64,000 nucleotides of DNA from Tyto alba (taxonomy: Eukaryota > Chordata > Aves > Strigiformes > Tytonidae). Location of the stretch: positions 16,101,252-16,165,251 of the forward strand of contig NW_024881301.1 of NCBI RefSeq assembly GCF_018691265.1. The letters are read 5' to 3'. The stretch's first letter is position 1, and every line of letters begins with the position of its first letter. The position numbers were made by a program, and so were the translations under genes. A model generated the notes under the pieces. The model was not told the DNA's origin. It ran no database searches and saw nothing but the letters and a program-made list of their open reading frames with translations. Positions 37,001 through 47,986 of this stretch are shown in pieces.

Positions 37001-39900
37001 GAGAGGTTCTACAGTCTGGCTTTTGCCCTCTAGTCTTTTTTTTTCCCCAAATAATTTAGTTTCGAGAATCATAAAATCTTCATGCTGAGAAAAGAAAGCA
37101 AATTCCCAAGGTATTGTTTATGTCCTTACACATTTAGAGAGACAAAAAATAAATCCTTTTACTTTTCTCGCAACTGTCTACAAAAGTTATTTTATTTTTT
37201 GTCTACTAGCTAGTGCTACATGGTAAAACAACAAACATGAAATTTTGTCAGACAATGTATCCTGTTAATGATAAAACTAAAACAAAAAACAACAAACCAA
37301 ACCACCCCAAAAACTTCTAAAACAATTTTAGATTTTCCATATGAAATTAGTAACTCAAGGAATAAAAATGCCTTCAGTTGACATATTATTTTTATTTTTC
37401 ACCTGAAATTGCCTCCTTTAAATAAAAAATTCTGAAATCTTGAGAAAAGTTACTTCTTCTTTCTTCTTCCTCACCCAGTCAAAGAAAATTTAGTAACTGA
37501 TCCTATGTGGAAATTGAAAAATTCTTGTCTGTACCTCTGTCACATATTTTAACATACTTTTTTTCTGGAAAGGAAGAAAAGAAAATTCTGACCTGACCTG
37601 CAGATCATACTTAGACATTCAGGAATCTCATGGCCAGAATACAAAATATGGCAAATGTCATTCTTCAGCACACATAATACTATAAGAAAACATAACTACA
37701 TAGTGTTGCCAGGTCAGAAAACAACAGCAGAGCAGAACATGGTCTGCAAAGGGAACAGTTCCGATTGATGCATATTTGAGCTCTGGTAGCTTGGCTAACA
37801 CTGAATCACTGTTTACTGTATTTATATCTGGATGTCAGGGGCAAATCCACTGGTTCCAAATAAATACAAAATTCCCTCATATCTCAGGCCTTAAAACTTT
37901 AAATGAATAGGCATGAAGTAACACAGGGAAACTGTCCATCCGTTATGCCCATCTTGACACAATCAGAAAGCTTTATACTCTACAGAAAAGTATTGTGTAC
38001 ACTATTTGAGCAGGTGGATTTTTGTGAGATTATTCAGAGTTACTTCTCAGTCTTTTGAGGATGATAGCCTGGTAACTTCTTGACAATTATCCTGTCCTAA
38101 ATACTTCAGTGTAAGTAATATAATTTCTGTATCAGACTGGAAATGAACACTGAATTTTTCAAATTATACACAATTTCATATTTAAGTAGTTATATTGGCT
38201 AATATTTTTTTCTAAAATCAGAGCAAACATGAGAATATTATAAAGCTTATGGTTCTTTGATAACACTGTGTTCTTAGTAATGGTTGTTTAATTATTTATG
38301 AAATTAGATATCAAAATCAAGCTGACAAAGATTTCTTTCTGGTGCTTTTGCCTCAAACATTTTTGCCTGTGTTAGGCAAAACTTGATTACTTTATTTAAA
38401 ACTCGATGTTAGATTTGAGTGAGGGAATCAACATAAACTAAGATCACATTTTCAAATCTGCACTTTTTATCATGCTTGTTGGTTTGCTTGTATTTTTAAG
38501 AATCAGGAATGTTTGGAGAGATCTGCTATTTCGTAAAAATAGTTGCATCCTACTTTTGGTTCATGGTCTGACATCAGCTCTCTGCTGTGAGGTATAGTGA
38601 ATGCAAAATAAAAAAAATGGGAAGAGAAGGATGCTGTTTTAAGATCTGCAGAAACTGAAAAATTGTAATTGGAATTCTGTGATATGTTATCATTTACCAC
38701 CTGGAAAAACAGCTTATTTACCAATACTGCTTCTCACTGCCTTTCTAGCAATACAGAAGATGTGATGTTTCATTCACCAGGTCAGAATTAACTAGATAGA
38801 AGTGTACAAAACAGGTAAAACCATTGTTGACAGTTGGCAAACAAGATATGTTCATTTACTGAGAATGCTGAATCTTGTCACAGAATGTAATCTGAGAAAG
38901 ATGTGCCACGTGAAGGGAACAGAAATGAGCAGTAGGAAGCAAATAAAAACTGAAGTTTCTTGGAAAAGTTTGGTTGAAGAACTGATGAGATGAACTGGCC
39001 AGAATAGAAGGGAATTTTGGCAAGGTACAGATACTATTCAGCAATAAGGAAAAGAGAAAAAAATTATCTGTGTAGTTTACACCTTAAAAAAAAAAGAAAT
39101 TAAATAAGAAGGAAAATTCACAAAACTATGAGAAAACATTTTTCAGCTGAGAAGAAAACACATACTTATTCCCTGTACAGTGTTCTCATGTGATAAACAG
39201 TCTCTACTTCTCTGTCTAGGCACCTTGACTGTTGTCACAGCTTCCCTCCAGGGTATGTTAAAAGCTTAACATCATCTTGCTTCACAGGGAAGATCTGTTG
39301 CTTGCTGAAAGCAGAATTAGTAGCACAACCAACATGAATGGGCAACTCAGTTCTGAGGGAACACGAGTAGCTCTGCTCATCAACTGATCAAAACCTTGCT
39401 GGAGGTTTGGAAGAGTTAAGAAAACTTGATTTTACCTAAATAGTTGAATTGTCATATAGATACTGGGGACTGAAAGAGACACTTCAGAATTCCAGTTAAA
39501 CAGTTTGCCGTCTTTTCCCTTTTCGTTACGTCTATTGTGATTAAAAATAGGAATTTTATTAATCCAAAAGCTATAGCTCAATTAGATGTTTGCTTGAGGT
39601 CAAGAACATGATAATAAAATTGGAATTAAAATGTCTATACAATTTAAAACTTGGTTGCTGATCATTCAATTGTAATGTGATACTTATTATTTTAAAGTTA
39701 AATTTCTGTTCAAATATAATGACCAATCATATTTTGTGGATATATATGCATGTGCTGTAATGACTCGAAGAAAGGCAGTCCTAAGTAGAGTTAATTATCA
39801 TTTTTAAAGTAAAATCTATTCCATTTAGAAGAAACAAAAAATAAAGATGGGAAACCCTAGGAGTACTGTTTATTTTTAAACAGAACCAAGAACAGTGTTT

Positions 39901-39934
39901 AAAAAAAAAATAAATAAATAAATAAATAAATAAT
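39901..39934. repeat. Poly(A) followed by (TAAA)n microsatellite
   Basis: Ten A are followed by about six TAAA units, the usual look of a microsatellite grown from an A-tract. Confidence 0.9.
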
Positions 39935-41648
39935 TAAAAGGGCCAGGTCTCATTCAAGGAGATGAATGATATTATATCCTCATTTTTTAGACTTGTCTAA
40001 TTAGGCTTATCTCAGTAGATTTCACTCTCATTCAGTGGAATTACAGGTAAACAGTTCTTCCCTTAATCACTTTTGAATATGAGGGGAGTTCAAAATATAG
40101 ACAGATCCTTTGGTAAGGACACAAGGGTTTCTTGAAAAATCTTGGGGGGATTTCTCTCATAAAACATAGGGAAGAAGAAAAAGACTTTATACCCAATAGA
40201 AAACTAGATTTTTTTCTTTGAAGATATTTGTCTCTAGAAGGTGAAAAGCAAATTAATAAATTGCATATATATTTGTTTGCAGAGAATAAGAAGACATGTT
40301 TTTATCTACAAATAAATGTGATTATTTTAAAAAAGAAAACATTTTTAAAAGCTTTATATTTTGGAAAAAGTTAAATGAAGTTAGTCACACGTCCACTCAG
40401 TTTTACAGCAAGCTGCTATGTAAAAGAATATATGTAAAGGCTTATCTCGTAAGTCCCATCCTTGGTTTTGCATAGGAATACATTGTTTCTGTAAACTAAA
40501 ATTGGGGGGAAGAGGAGATATTCATCTCCATATTTGAGTTCTGAATACCATGCAATTTATGATCTTTTCACACTTTTCTAGATCATTGTAATGAAATATG
40601 GGAAGAGTGAAATTTTATTCTCTGATTATGTTTGTTTTACATATGCTATTCCCAACTTTCAAATAAAAGCTTATAAACTTTGCAAATATATCAAGGAGAA
40701 AATAAGGTAGGATATTCAAATATTGTTCTGATATCAGAGTAAGCTGAATTTACTCAGTGAGGGACAGGGAGGGAGAGGGACAGAACCCGAGGTTTCAAGG
40801 GGAGTAATTGTCCCAAATCACCTATACTCAAATCACGGCTCCTTTGTTTGGAACAGGCATTTGGAATTTGAATCAAGTTAAGCAGAATTATTCCAGACAA
40901 TGTAATTAGCCAGCACAACACCGCTAAAAGGTGGAGAATGTGCTGTGAAAAGAGCAGCAATGGGGTATGAACAAGAGCAGTTGGAGAATTCATAATATCT
41001 TCATCTCTGAGGACTCAGTACTACATTTGGGGCATTTGTGTTGTACCTTTTTTATTGTTGGGATCATTGCTATTTATAGATGGACTTTTTATGGGGATAC
41101 AGATATGCCACTATTCCCAAAGAAAATCTTACCTATTACCGCTTAAGGGATGCACACCTACAGGAGGAGCCAAATGGAACCAAGAGACAAAGAAGTGGGC
41201 CTTGGAGGGATGCATAGGCCAAAGTGCAATAGTTTTTTTGCATTCCTGAGCAATATCTTGTCACTATATAGAATAAATATACTACACCAAATGAAAGGAT
41301 TTTGTTGAATAAATGTATTTCTCTTTTTTTTTTTCCTTCCGCTTCCTCTTTAATAATTCCACTGCAACTAAAAATCAGTTCCTACTAAAATATGCTATAA
41401 ATCACATCTTCTGGAGCAGAAGTTAGAAGCTACACATGAGGCAGTGTAAATATCAAAATTCATGGATTAATCTACGATACCAATGAGACTCTTTTTCATG
41501 GAATTATATGGAATCAATTTCAAAATCTCTTTGTGTCTTATTTGTTTCAAAATGTAATGATCAATTTATGTGTTTTTGCATTTTCCCTACATGATTCTGT
41601 GCTTTTTATGGTATGAAATCCTTCTTTATTTTCCTTTCTTCCTTTTTC

Positions 41649-41675
41649 TTTTTTTTTTTTTTTTTTTTTTTTTTT
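41649..41675. repeat. Poly(T) tract, 27 bases, in a pyrimidine run
   Basis: The T run is preceded by TTCCTTTCTTCCTTTTTC-like pyrimidines from about 41620 and followed by CCAG. On the plus strand it resembles a 3' splice site, but no exon is evident after it. Confidence 0.9.
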
Positions 41676-43381
41676 CCAGAGAGGAAAGAAGTGTAATGAA
41701 TTGCAACAAAGTATAATTACTTAAGATAAGTGTGTGCTTAGTAGTATGTGTGAAAAGTCTGTGGAAATGGTGCGTAACCTTCTTAATTAAAAGATTCTGA
41801 ATATCACACTGTAAACAAACCTTTCCGAGGATGATTCCTTTCTCCTTTGCTTTCCTCTCCCCTTTCTTTTTCTTTTCTCAGTGAATATTGTTATGATAGA
41901 ATACATTGCATTTGGAAAATAATACACAGTTATCTTATTATCTTTTCTTGTTTATATTCCAATCACAAAATACAATCTATAAGAGCAAATTCAGAACAGG
42001 AAAATCTTCAAGATGATCCCCTGAAGGAAAGGAGCTCCTTTATTCTCTTACAGATACACATGGTTTAGATATAGATTGAAAGAAACTGGGGGTGGAGTTT
42101 CATTTCTGTCTTTAGCCGAAGGTCTCATGCTGATGATTACAACCCCAGAAGAGCCTGAATTCAGGTGATTTCTGTAAGTAATTAGTACGTATTCTCCCAC
42201 CTGTCTCCTGCAGAGAGGACAGCAGCTGCTATAAGATATAGGTAATATACAGTGCAAGTCAAAATTCAGTCATGAACTATTATAAAACATGCTGAAGGAT
42301 ATTAAAGCAAATATCTCTTTCTATTTGGTTAGCCATGTAACCCTCATACTTTTTTTCACATATATGATCGGTCTGCTAAAAATGTTAGAAGGCTACTCTA
42401 CCTCTACGGTAGGTAGCAAAGTAAGTATTAGTATGCCCACTAACATGTAGAAAAAAACGAAGCATGAAGGTAGAAGAAATATTAGAAATATTAAATGCAA
42501 GTTCATGAAGACTAAGTCTACAGCTGTGACTGATCAGCCCAGTATTTTTCATTTCAGTATAAAAACTAGTGTAGAGGTTAGTATGAGAACAGGTATGGAG
42601 ATCACATGGCCAGGTCAGTCTAATTTGGAAAAGACATTTATGCACAAATTTCAGTGGCAGAAAAATAACCCTGTTGGATTAGTTCAACAAAACTAAATTA
42701 AATATTCCAATTTGAGAAATGTCAACATGTTTTGGATTTTTATTTCTTGTAATTAATCCCCATGACATTTCCATTCCAAAAATGAATGAAATTAAATAGA
42801 ACAAAATAAAATAAAATGAAAGATTCCTGTCTGAAGAATTTCATAATGTCAACATTTCACCTCATGTTCCACCCACGAAACCCAAATGATATCTTGGAAG
42901 ACAGTTGTGAAAAGTAAAAAGCCTTGGAGATGAGATGCTGGTTAAGGAAAAGATTCAAAGCACATCAATCCTGTCAAGAGGGAGAGGAAAACAGAAAGTA
43001 AAATCTTTTTCTTTTTGTTAATGGATGCTAAGAAGATCACATAGGACAAGATGCCCTCACTCTGTGCTCCATGAACCACCCTTCATCTCTACATTTTATT
43101 TATTTCTAGGTAGATTATAGGGGAAAATAATAAGGCAAATATTTGAGCTTTCTGTTTTTCTAGAATTAAAAAATTGGGCTATTTAGTTACACTTAAACCA
43201 GCAAAAATGCAATTAGTAGAACCTCACTTTGTTTCACACCAATTCCCCTCTGTCTTGGGTTTGACTGTCTGGTGGGATTTTTTGGTAGCAGGGGAGGGGG
43301 CTATAGGGGTGGCCCCCTGTGAGAAGCTTCTCAAAGCTCCCCCAGCTCCAAGTCAGCTCCCACTCTGCACCAAAACTGAAG

Positions 43382-43415
43382 CCAATCAGCTGCACCTCTG
43401 CGATAACGTATTTAA
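43382..43415 (+). promoter_or_regulatory. LTR promoter: CCAAT and TATA-like boxes
   Basis: CCAAT at 43382-43386 lies 22 bases before TATTTAA at 43409-43415, a plausible retroviral U3 core promoter. Whether it still fires is unknown. Confidence 0.5.
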
Positions 43416-43722
43416 GAAGGGATGTGGTGAAGGAGGAGTTGGGCTTGTGAGGAGGAGTTGCTGCAGCTGCATGAACATCAAGGTCAGTGGAGGAATAAAG
43501 GAAGAAAGGAGGGGGGAGGTGTGCCGGAGCAGAGACCCCCCCTGTATCCTGTGGTGAGATGGCAGGGCGGCCCTCCCTGCCACCCATGAAGATCTGTGGT
43601 GGAGCAGACACTGACTTATGGCCTGTGTTTTTCACCTGGGTGATCAAGGTGCTGTGCCCAAAAAAGATTGAGGTCTTGAGGGAAAAGGTAGACCCCACTG
43701 TTGTAATTCAGTGCTGGGAGGA

Positions 43723-43918
43723 TTGCAGCATGCGGGGGTGTCCCACGCTGGAGCAGCTTGGGAAGGGGTTGCAGCCAATGGGAGGGACTCCAGTTGAAGA
43801 AAGATAGTGACCCACAACAGAGAAGTGTAAGGAAATGCTGCAGCCTGTGGGAGGGACTCATGTCGGAGAAAGTTTGTGGAGGACTGTCACCTGTGAGAGG
43901 GAGACCATGATGGATCAG
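43723..43918 (+). repeat. Imperfect 46-bp tandem repeats inside the LTR
   Basis: Related ~35-base cores of the form YTGCAGCC-TGTGGGAGGGACTC begin at 43723, 43769, 43838 and 43884. Spacings are 46, 69 (46 plus 23) and 46 bases. Repeats of this kind occur in several avian LTRs and usually vary in copy number between insertions. Confidence 0.75.
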
Positions 43919-44135
43919 GGGAAACAAGTTCCAGAAGCTCCCCCCACAGAAGATAGAAGAAGCAGAAACACTGACTGCACCCCCCATTCCCTGCCCCTGC
44001 ACTGCTGGGTGGAGGAGGTAGAGATATCGGGAGCAGAGCTGAGCCCGGGAAGAAGGGAGGGGTGGGGGGAAGGTGTACTCAAGATTTGGCAATGCTTCTT
44101 ACTGTCCTACTCTGTTATGTGTTGTTAGTGTCTGT

Positions 44136-44141
44136 AATAAA
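44136..44141 (+). terminator. LTR polyadenylation signal AATAAA
   Basis: AATAAA is followed within 15-30 bases by a T/GT-rich stretch (TGTATGTTCTTTTTTATTT), a good cleavage/polyadenylation context on the plus strand. An alternative AATAAA at 43494-43499 lies closer to the TATA box. Confidence 0.55.
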
Positions 44142-45043
44142 TGTATGTTCTTTTTTATTTCCCCTAACAAGTCTGCCTATTGCTTGTGACCATATAGGGT
44201 GATTTTTTCCCCATCCCAGTCTTATCTCAAAATCTCGAACCCGAAACATGGTTCTCTGTCCCTTCTTACTGATGGAAGAGAAGGGAGAGAGAGTGGCTGC
44301 GTGGTGGTTGGCTGCTGACCAGGCTCAAACCATGACAACCTCCTTTCCCCCACATTTTTTTTTTTTTTAAGGAATTCCCCCCTCTTTTTACTTGTTGTTC
44401 TAATTCAGAGGGAAAAAAAGTTGTAGGGGAAAAAGTTTATTTTTTTTTTTACAAATTGTGTTTTTTATTAAGTTTCAGTGACGTGACTGTTGACACAAGA
44501 GAACTTGATACAGAGTTTACAGCTGCATTCTGGGCACAGAATTTTATCTACAGCTGTCATAATGACACTAATCCTAACTTGTTTCATTTTGTTTTTACCT
44601 AGAGGGCATGTGTTTTTTTGCACTACATAATACCTATCACAGACTGAAAGGATTTCTGGTTTAGTTAAATAAAATAATTATTTTTAAAAAGCAAAAAAAA
44701 ATATCTGAGTTTAAAGCATTTTACCCTCCCAAAATGAGGGCCAAATTAATAACTTTAGCTGAAAAAAATCACTCTACCTTCTGTAAAATATCTGAAATCA
44801 AGCTTATATTATGATTTATTTTTCTATACTTTTCACCTTAATATCCACAGCAAGATTCTCCTATTTAATATCTGTGTACAACTGTAAATATTAAGAGCAT
44901 GTTCTGTCTAAGAAAAAGTTTGAAGTTACACTGAAATCAATGGAAATCCCTAAAACAACCAGCAGATCAGTTTATGTGAGCTAAACATCAAAATCCTGAA
45001 TTGTTCATAAGCAGTATAAAACGTTATATATTTCTCTGTGATT

Positions 45044-45109
45044 TGGGGGTTGTTTGTTTGTTTGTTTGGGGTTTTTTTGTTTGTTTTTTTGTTGGGTTTT
45101 TTTTTTTGA
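45044..45109. repeat. (GTTT)n-type G/T-rich simple repeat
   Basis: TGTT/GTTT units with interspersed GGGG and T runs. An apparent Lys/Asn/Thr-rich open frame on the other strand is an artefact of it. Confidence 0.85.
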
Positions 45110-45892
45110 GAAAAAGCTACCATACTTGTTATTAAAGAGTTAGCACACAACTGTATAACACAGACTTATATCTGGTATAACATAAGTCTATCCTATCTTT
45201 AAATGTCAGACAGGTCACATAGATAGTACAGAGTAACTGCTGCTTGTAAAATGCTCCTCTTTGATCTGTGAGCAGGATAGGCAGATGTAAACTTATCTAG
45301 CTTCATTGACTACTGTGTAGTCTACAGCAATTAGACTAGCTGAAGACCCTGACATGAATGCTACATGAGTAACAGCATGGAAACACATTGATGTCTAAGA
45401 CTCAGAGGCACAGTCAACCAATGAACACGACCTTGTGTGATAAGATCTGGGGAGAAAAATCAGACTAGTTACACTGAGATATTTTATAATAAACTAAAAA
45501 TATTCATGGAGGCTCTTCCTTTTAAAACCATCATCTGTTTATGCATTTTATAATTTGGAACCAAGGATATAAGATGTTCATATGGAATTAATTTTTATGA
45601 ATGTGTGCTGTTAATGGTCTTTACTCACCAGAGAGGAAAGGATATATGTGTGTAGTTGATAGTGGTGTATGAAAAGGACAATGAAAGTACAGTAAAAAGA
45701 TAAAATAATGATTTTAACCTTTCCTATTTTTTGGAGGGGGGGGCACAGAGATTGTTTTTACAAAACAGGAGAAAATAAACAGGAAAGCTGTGTAAAGATG
45801 AAGAAGCTATCTCGTAAGTGACAATTTCACAGTATTTAGGAAATTTTCTGCCAGCTACCAGAGAACAGAAAAGAAGCAAAGGACAGAGGGGG

Positions 45893-45923
<31 letters not shown>
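45893..45923. repeat. Poly(A) tract, 31 bases
   Basis: Thirty-one A after GGGGG, followed by GAAAGCAAAATTGAGAC. No processed transcript body recognised. Confidence 0.95.
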
Positions 45924-45925
<2 letters not shown>

Positions 45926-46089
45926 AAGCAAAATTGAGACAGAGAAATAGAGAAACAGCCAGATCTCATCTCCACAATTATGCAGAAATCTAGCCAAAAT
46001 TAAATATGTTGTAGATGCAATAAGTAGGCTGGGGAGACAGGGTAGGGAGAGATTGACTATCCTAAATTAAGAACATTCAAGTCATCTTC

Positions 46090-46450
46090 CAAGAATAAAC
46101 CTGATGGAGAAACTGTGACTTGATCAGTTTGGACACAGGCCAGTTGGAGGACCAGTTTTTCTGGCAGTCAGGAGAAAGGGGAGAGCAACCTATAAGAAGC
46201 ACGGCAAGGTCCCAGACAGATGAAGATGTGGGCAGCCCAGGAGCAAGGTCAGCCCTGCCTTGGGTGCCGGCCAGCTCATCTGCAGCCAGATGGAGAAGAA
46301 CTCACACAGCGCTTGGGCTACTGCCTTCAGGAGCCATCCCACCTCCCGTGCAAACAACAAGGTTGTGGAGTTTCACACAGGGAAGGAGGCTGATAGGAGA
46401 AGGAACTAGCATTGCCACTGAATGCCCCTACTCTTTAGAAAGGGTTTAGG
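46090..46450. other. GC-richer patch, unclassified
   Basis: About 360 bases are clearly richer in GC than both flanks. A plus-strand frame is open from 46120 to 46449, but I recognise no domain in it and the composition is enough to explain its length. It may be a decayed retroelement fragment; it is not part of either neighbouring LTR as judged from their ends. Confidence 0.3.
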
Positions 46451-47514
46451 GATTCAGAAAGCCACTTCTAGCAAGGACGCAACAGAGGCACTTGAATTCT
46501 GTTGCTTGGTACAAAACACTGAAGCTTTACTTTCTGTTTTTGACCTTGGCCAAATACTTTGTCTCCTGAAGTGCAAAACAAATACAGTATTATTTACTCA
46601 AATTGCCCAGAGTTTTTAAGATCATTGGTAACATTTATTATATCCCAGTCTCAAATTTGACTGCCTCTTAGAGAACGTAAAAGTAGCATTCATATTATTA
46701 TTTCTATTAAATTAATTAAAATGTTTGATCTTTATTTCACAGGGAAAAAAATGAAACATTTTTCAGTGCTCACTTAGGATAAAATTCTGGCATAATTTTC
46801 ATTAGTATAGTACTGTAATTTATTGGTGTTACTGTTGTTTTAATTCCTATATGACAAATTGAAATAATGCTTAAATTGCAGCCCCAAAATAGTACATTTG
46901 ACCATTATGCAAAACTTTTCTCTGTGTCTTGTTTTTTTATATGTGAATATTTTATAAGCTGTAAAGGTTAAATATTTCTTTCTCTTCCACAGAAATGCCA
47001 TGCCTGTATCCAATTGCAGATTTGAAATCTGAATGTTTGCACCGCAAAACTATGCAAAGATGCATGAGATAGTGGAAACCTGAGTTAGTAAGTCTAGAAA
47101 CTAAGATCCAGAGGTGATATAGATGTAGATTCTTTCACAGGTACCAATGTACCAAAGGTACCAAAAGGCAGGGTTTATTTTATGAGCTTATGTGATTGTA
47201 TGTAACCTCATAAAATTGATCTACTTCGCAATAAAATGACAGATTTTGGAGGAATGATAAGTATAGCTCTTTATCTTATCCCTCATCTTAATCTCAGTGA
47301 TGAATGCTGTATGTGTTAGAAAGCTAAACAAGTCCTGGTGTGCCAGGCCCCTGTAGGCTGTGGAGGGCTCTCTAGTGACAGAGGTTGCCTGTTTGAAGTA
47401 TGGAAGATCAATGAAACTGGTATGAAGAGGAATACCAGAGCTAAATTTAATAAACAGTGTAACCATAACTATACGATTGTGCACTACATTATATGAACTT
47501 GTTAACATGGTTTC
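46451..47514. other. Non-coding AT-rich sequence between the two LTRs, right part
   Basis: Nothing supported was seen. An open frame on the minus strand of about 180 codons (47221-47766) straddles the LTR boundary and shows no motif. Confidence 0.6.
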
Positions 47515-47772
47515 TGTGCTGATTTTGACTGGGGTAGAGTTATTTTTCTTCATATTATCTAGTATGAGGCTATGTTTTGTTTTTGTGCTGGAAACAGTGT
47601 TGATAACACAGAGATGTTTTAGTTCTTGCCAATCAGTGCTTGCACAGAGCCAAGGTCTTTTCTGCCCTTCACCTTGCCCCTCCAGCGAGGAGTCCGGGGG
47701 TGCACAAGAGGTTGGGTGGGGACAATGCCAGGACAGCTGACCCCAACTGACCAAGGGGATATCCATACCTTA

Positions 47773-47796
47773 TGATGTCATTCTCAGTGATAAAAG
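47773..47796 (+). promoter_or_regulatory. LTR promoter: CRE-like site and TATA-like box
   Basis: TGATGTCA differs from the palindromic CRE TGACGTCA by one C-to-T change at a CpG, consistent with methylation decay. It sits nine bases before GATAAAAG. Residual promoter activity is possible but untested. Confidence 0.5.
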
Positions 47797-47980
47797 CTGG
47801 GGGAAGAAGAAGGAAGGAGGGGATGTTTGGAGTGATGGCGTTTGTCTTCCCAAGTCACTGTTACATGTGATGGAGCGCGGCTGTCCTGGGGGTGGCTGAG
47901 CCCCTGCCTGCGGATGGGAAGCAGTGAATGAAATCCTTGTTTTGCTTTAATTGCATGTGTGTGTGGCTTTTGCTTTACCT

Positions 47981-47986
47981 ATTAAA
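47981..47986 (+). terminator. LTR polyadenylation signal ATTAAA
   Basis: ATTAAA is the common variant signal, followed by CTGTTTTTATCTCT and a TGTTTTC-rich stretch. Confidence 0.55.

Larger units (their letters stand above)
31431..43250. other. Non-coding AT-rich sequence
   Basis: No supported gene. Contents seen are poly(T) tracts at 33982-34009 and 41649-41675, a TAAA tetramer at 39901-39934, and AT-rich unique-looking sequence. Open frames up to about 100 codons lack any recognisable motif and have compositions expected from chance. Confidence 0.6.
43251..44337 (+). mobile_element. Solo LTR, avian endogenous retrovirus (ERVL-like), 1,087 bp
   Basis: The element begins TGTCTTGGG and ends AACCATGACA, so the ends are TG...CA with a TGTC/GACA inverted terminus. 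The flanking five bases are CCCTC on the left and ACCTC on the right, a 5-bp target duplication with one mismatch. Inside are a CCAAT box (43382-43386), a TATTTAA box (43409-43415), AATAAA signals at 43494-43499 and 44136-44141 (the latter followed by a T/GT-rich tract), and imperfect 46-bp tandem repeats at about 43723-43918. Open frames of up to about 158 codons within it are composition artefacts. No gag, pol or env lies next to it, so recombination between two LTRs probably removed the provirus. Family naming is from memory. Confidence 0.8.
44338..46089. other. Non-coding sequence between the two LTRs, left part
   Basis: AT-rich sequence without supported genes. It contains G/T-rich simple sequence at 45044-45109 and a 31-base poly(A) run at 45893-45923. 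Confidence 0.6.

Noticed and set aside
41620..41700. Strong pyrimidine tract plus CCAG as a plus-strand splice acceptor
   Set aside because: No open frame or plausible donor follows, and a 27-base T slippage run explains the tract.
43174..44128. Several open frames of 97-158 codons on both strands
   Set aside because: They lie within the GC-rich solo LTR, overlap one another on opposite strands and show no retroviral or cellular domain.
47221..47766. 181-codon minus-strand open frame
   Set aside because: It crosses the LTR boundary at 47515, so half is LTR sequence read backwards. No motif is visible.
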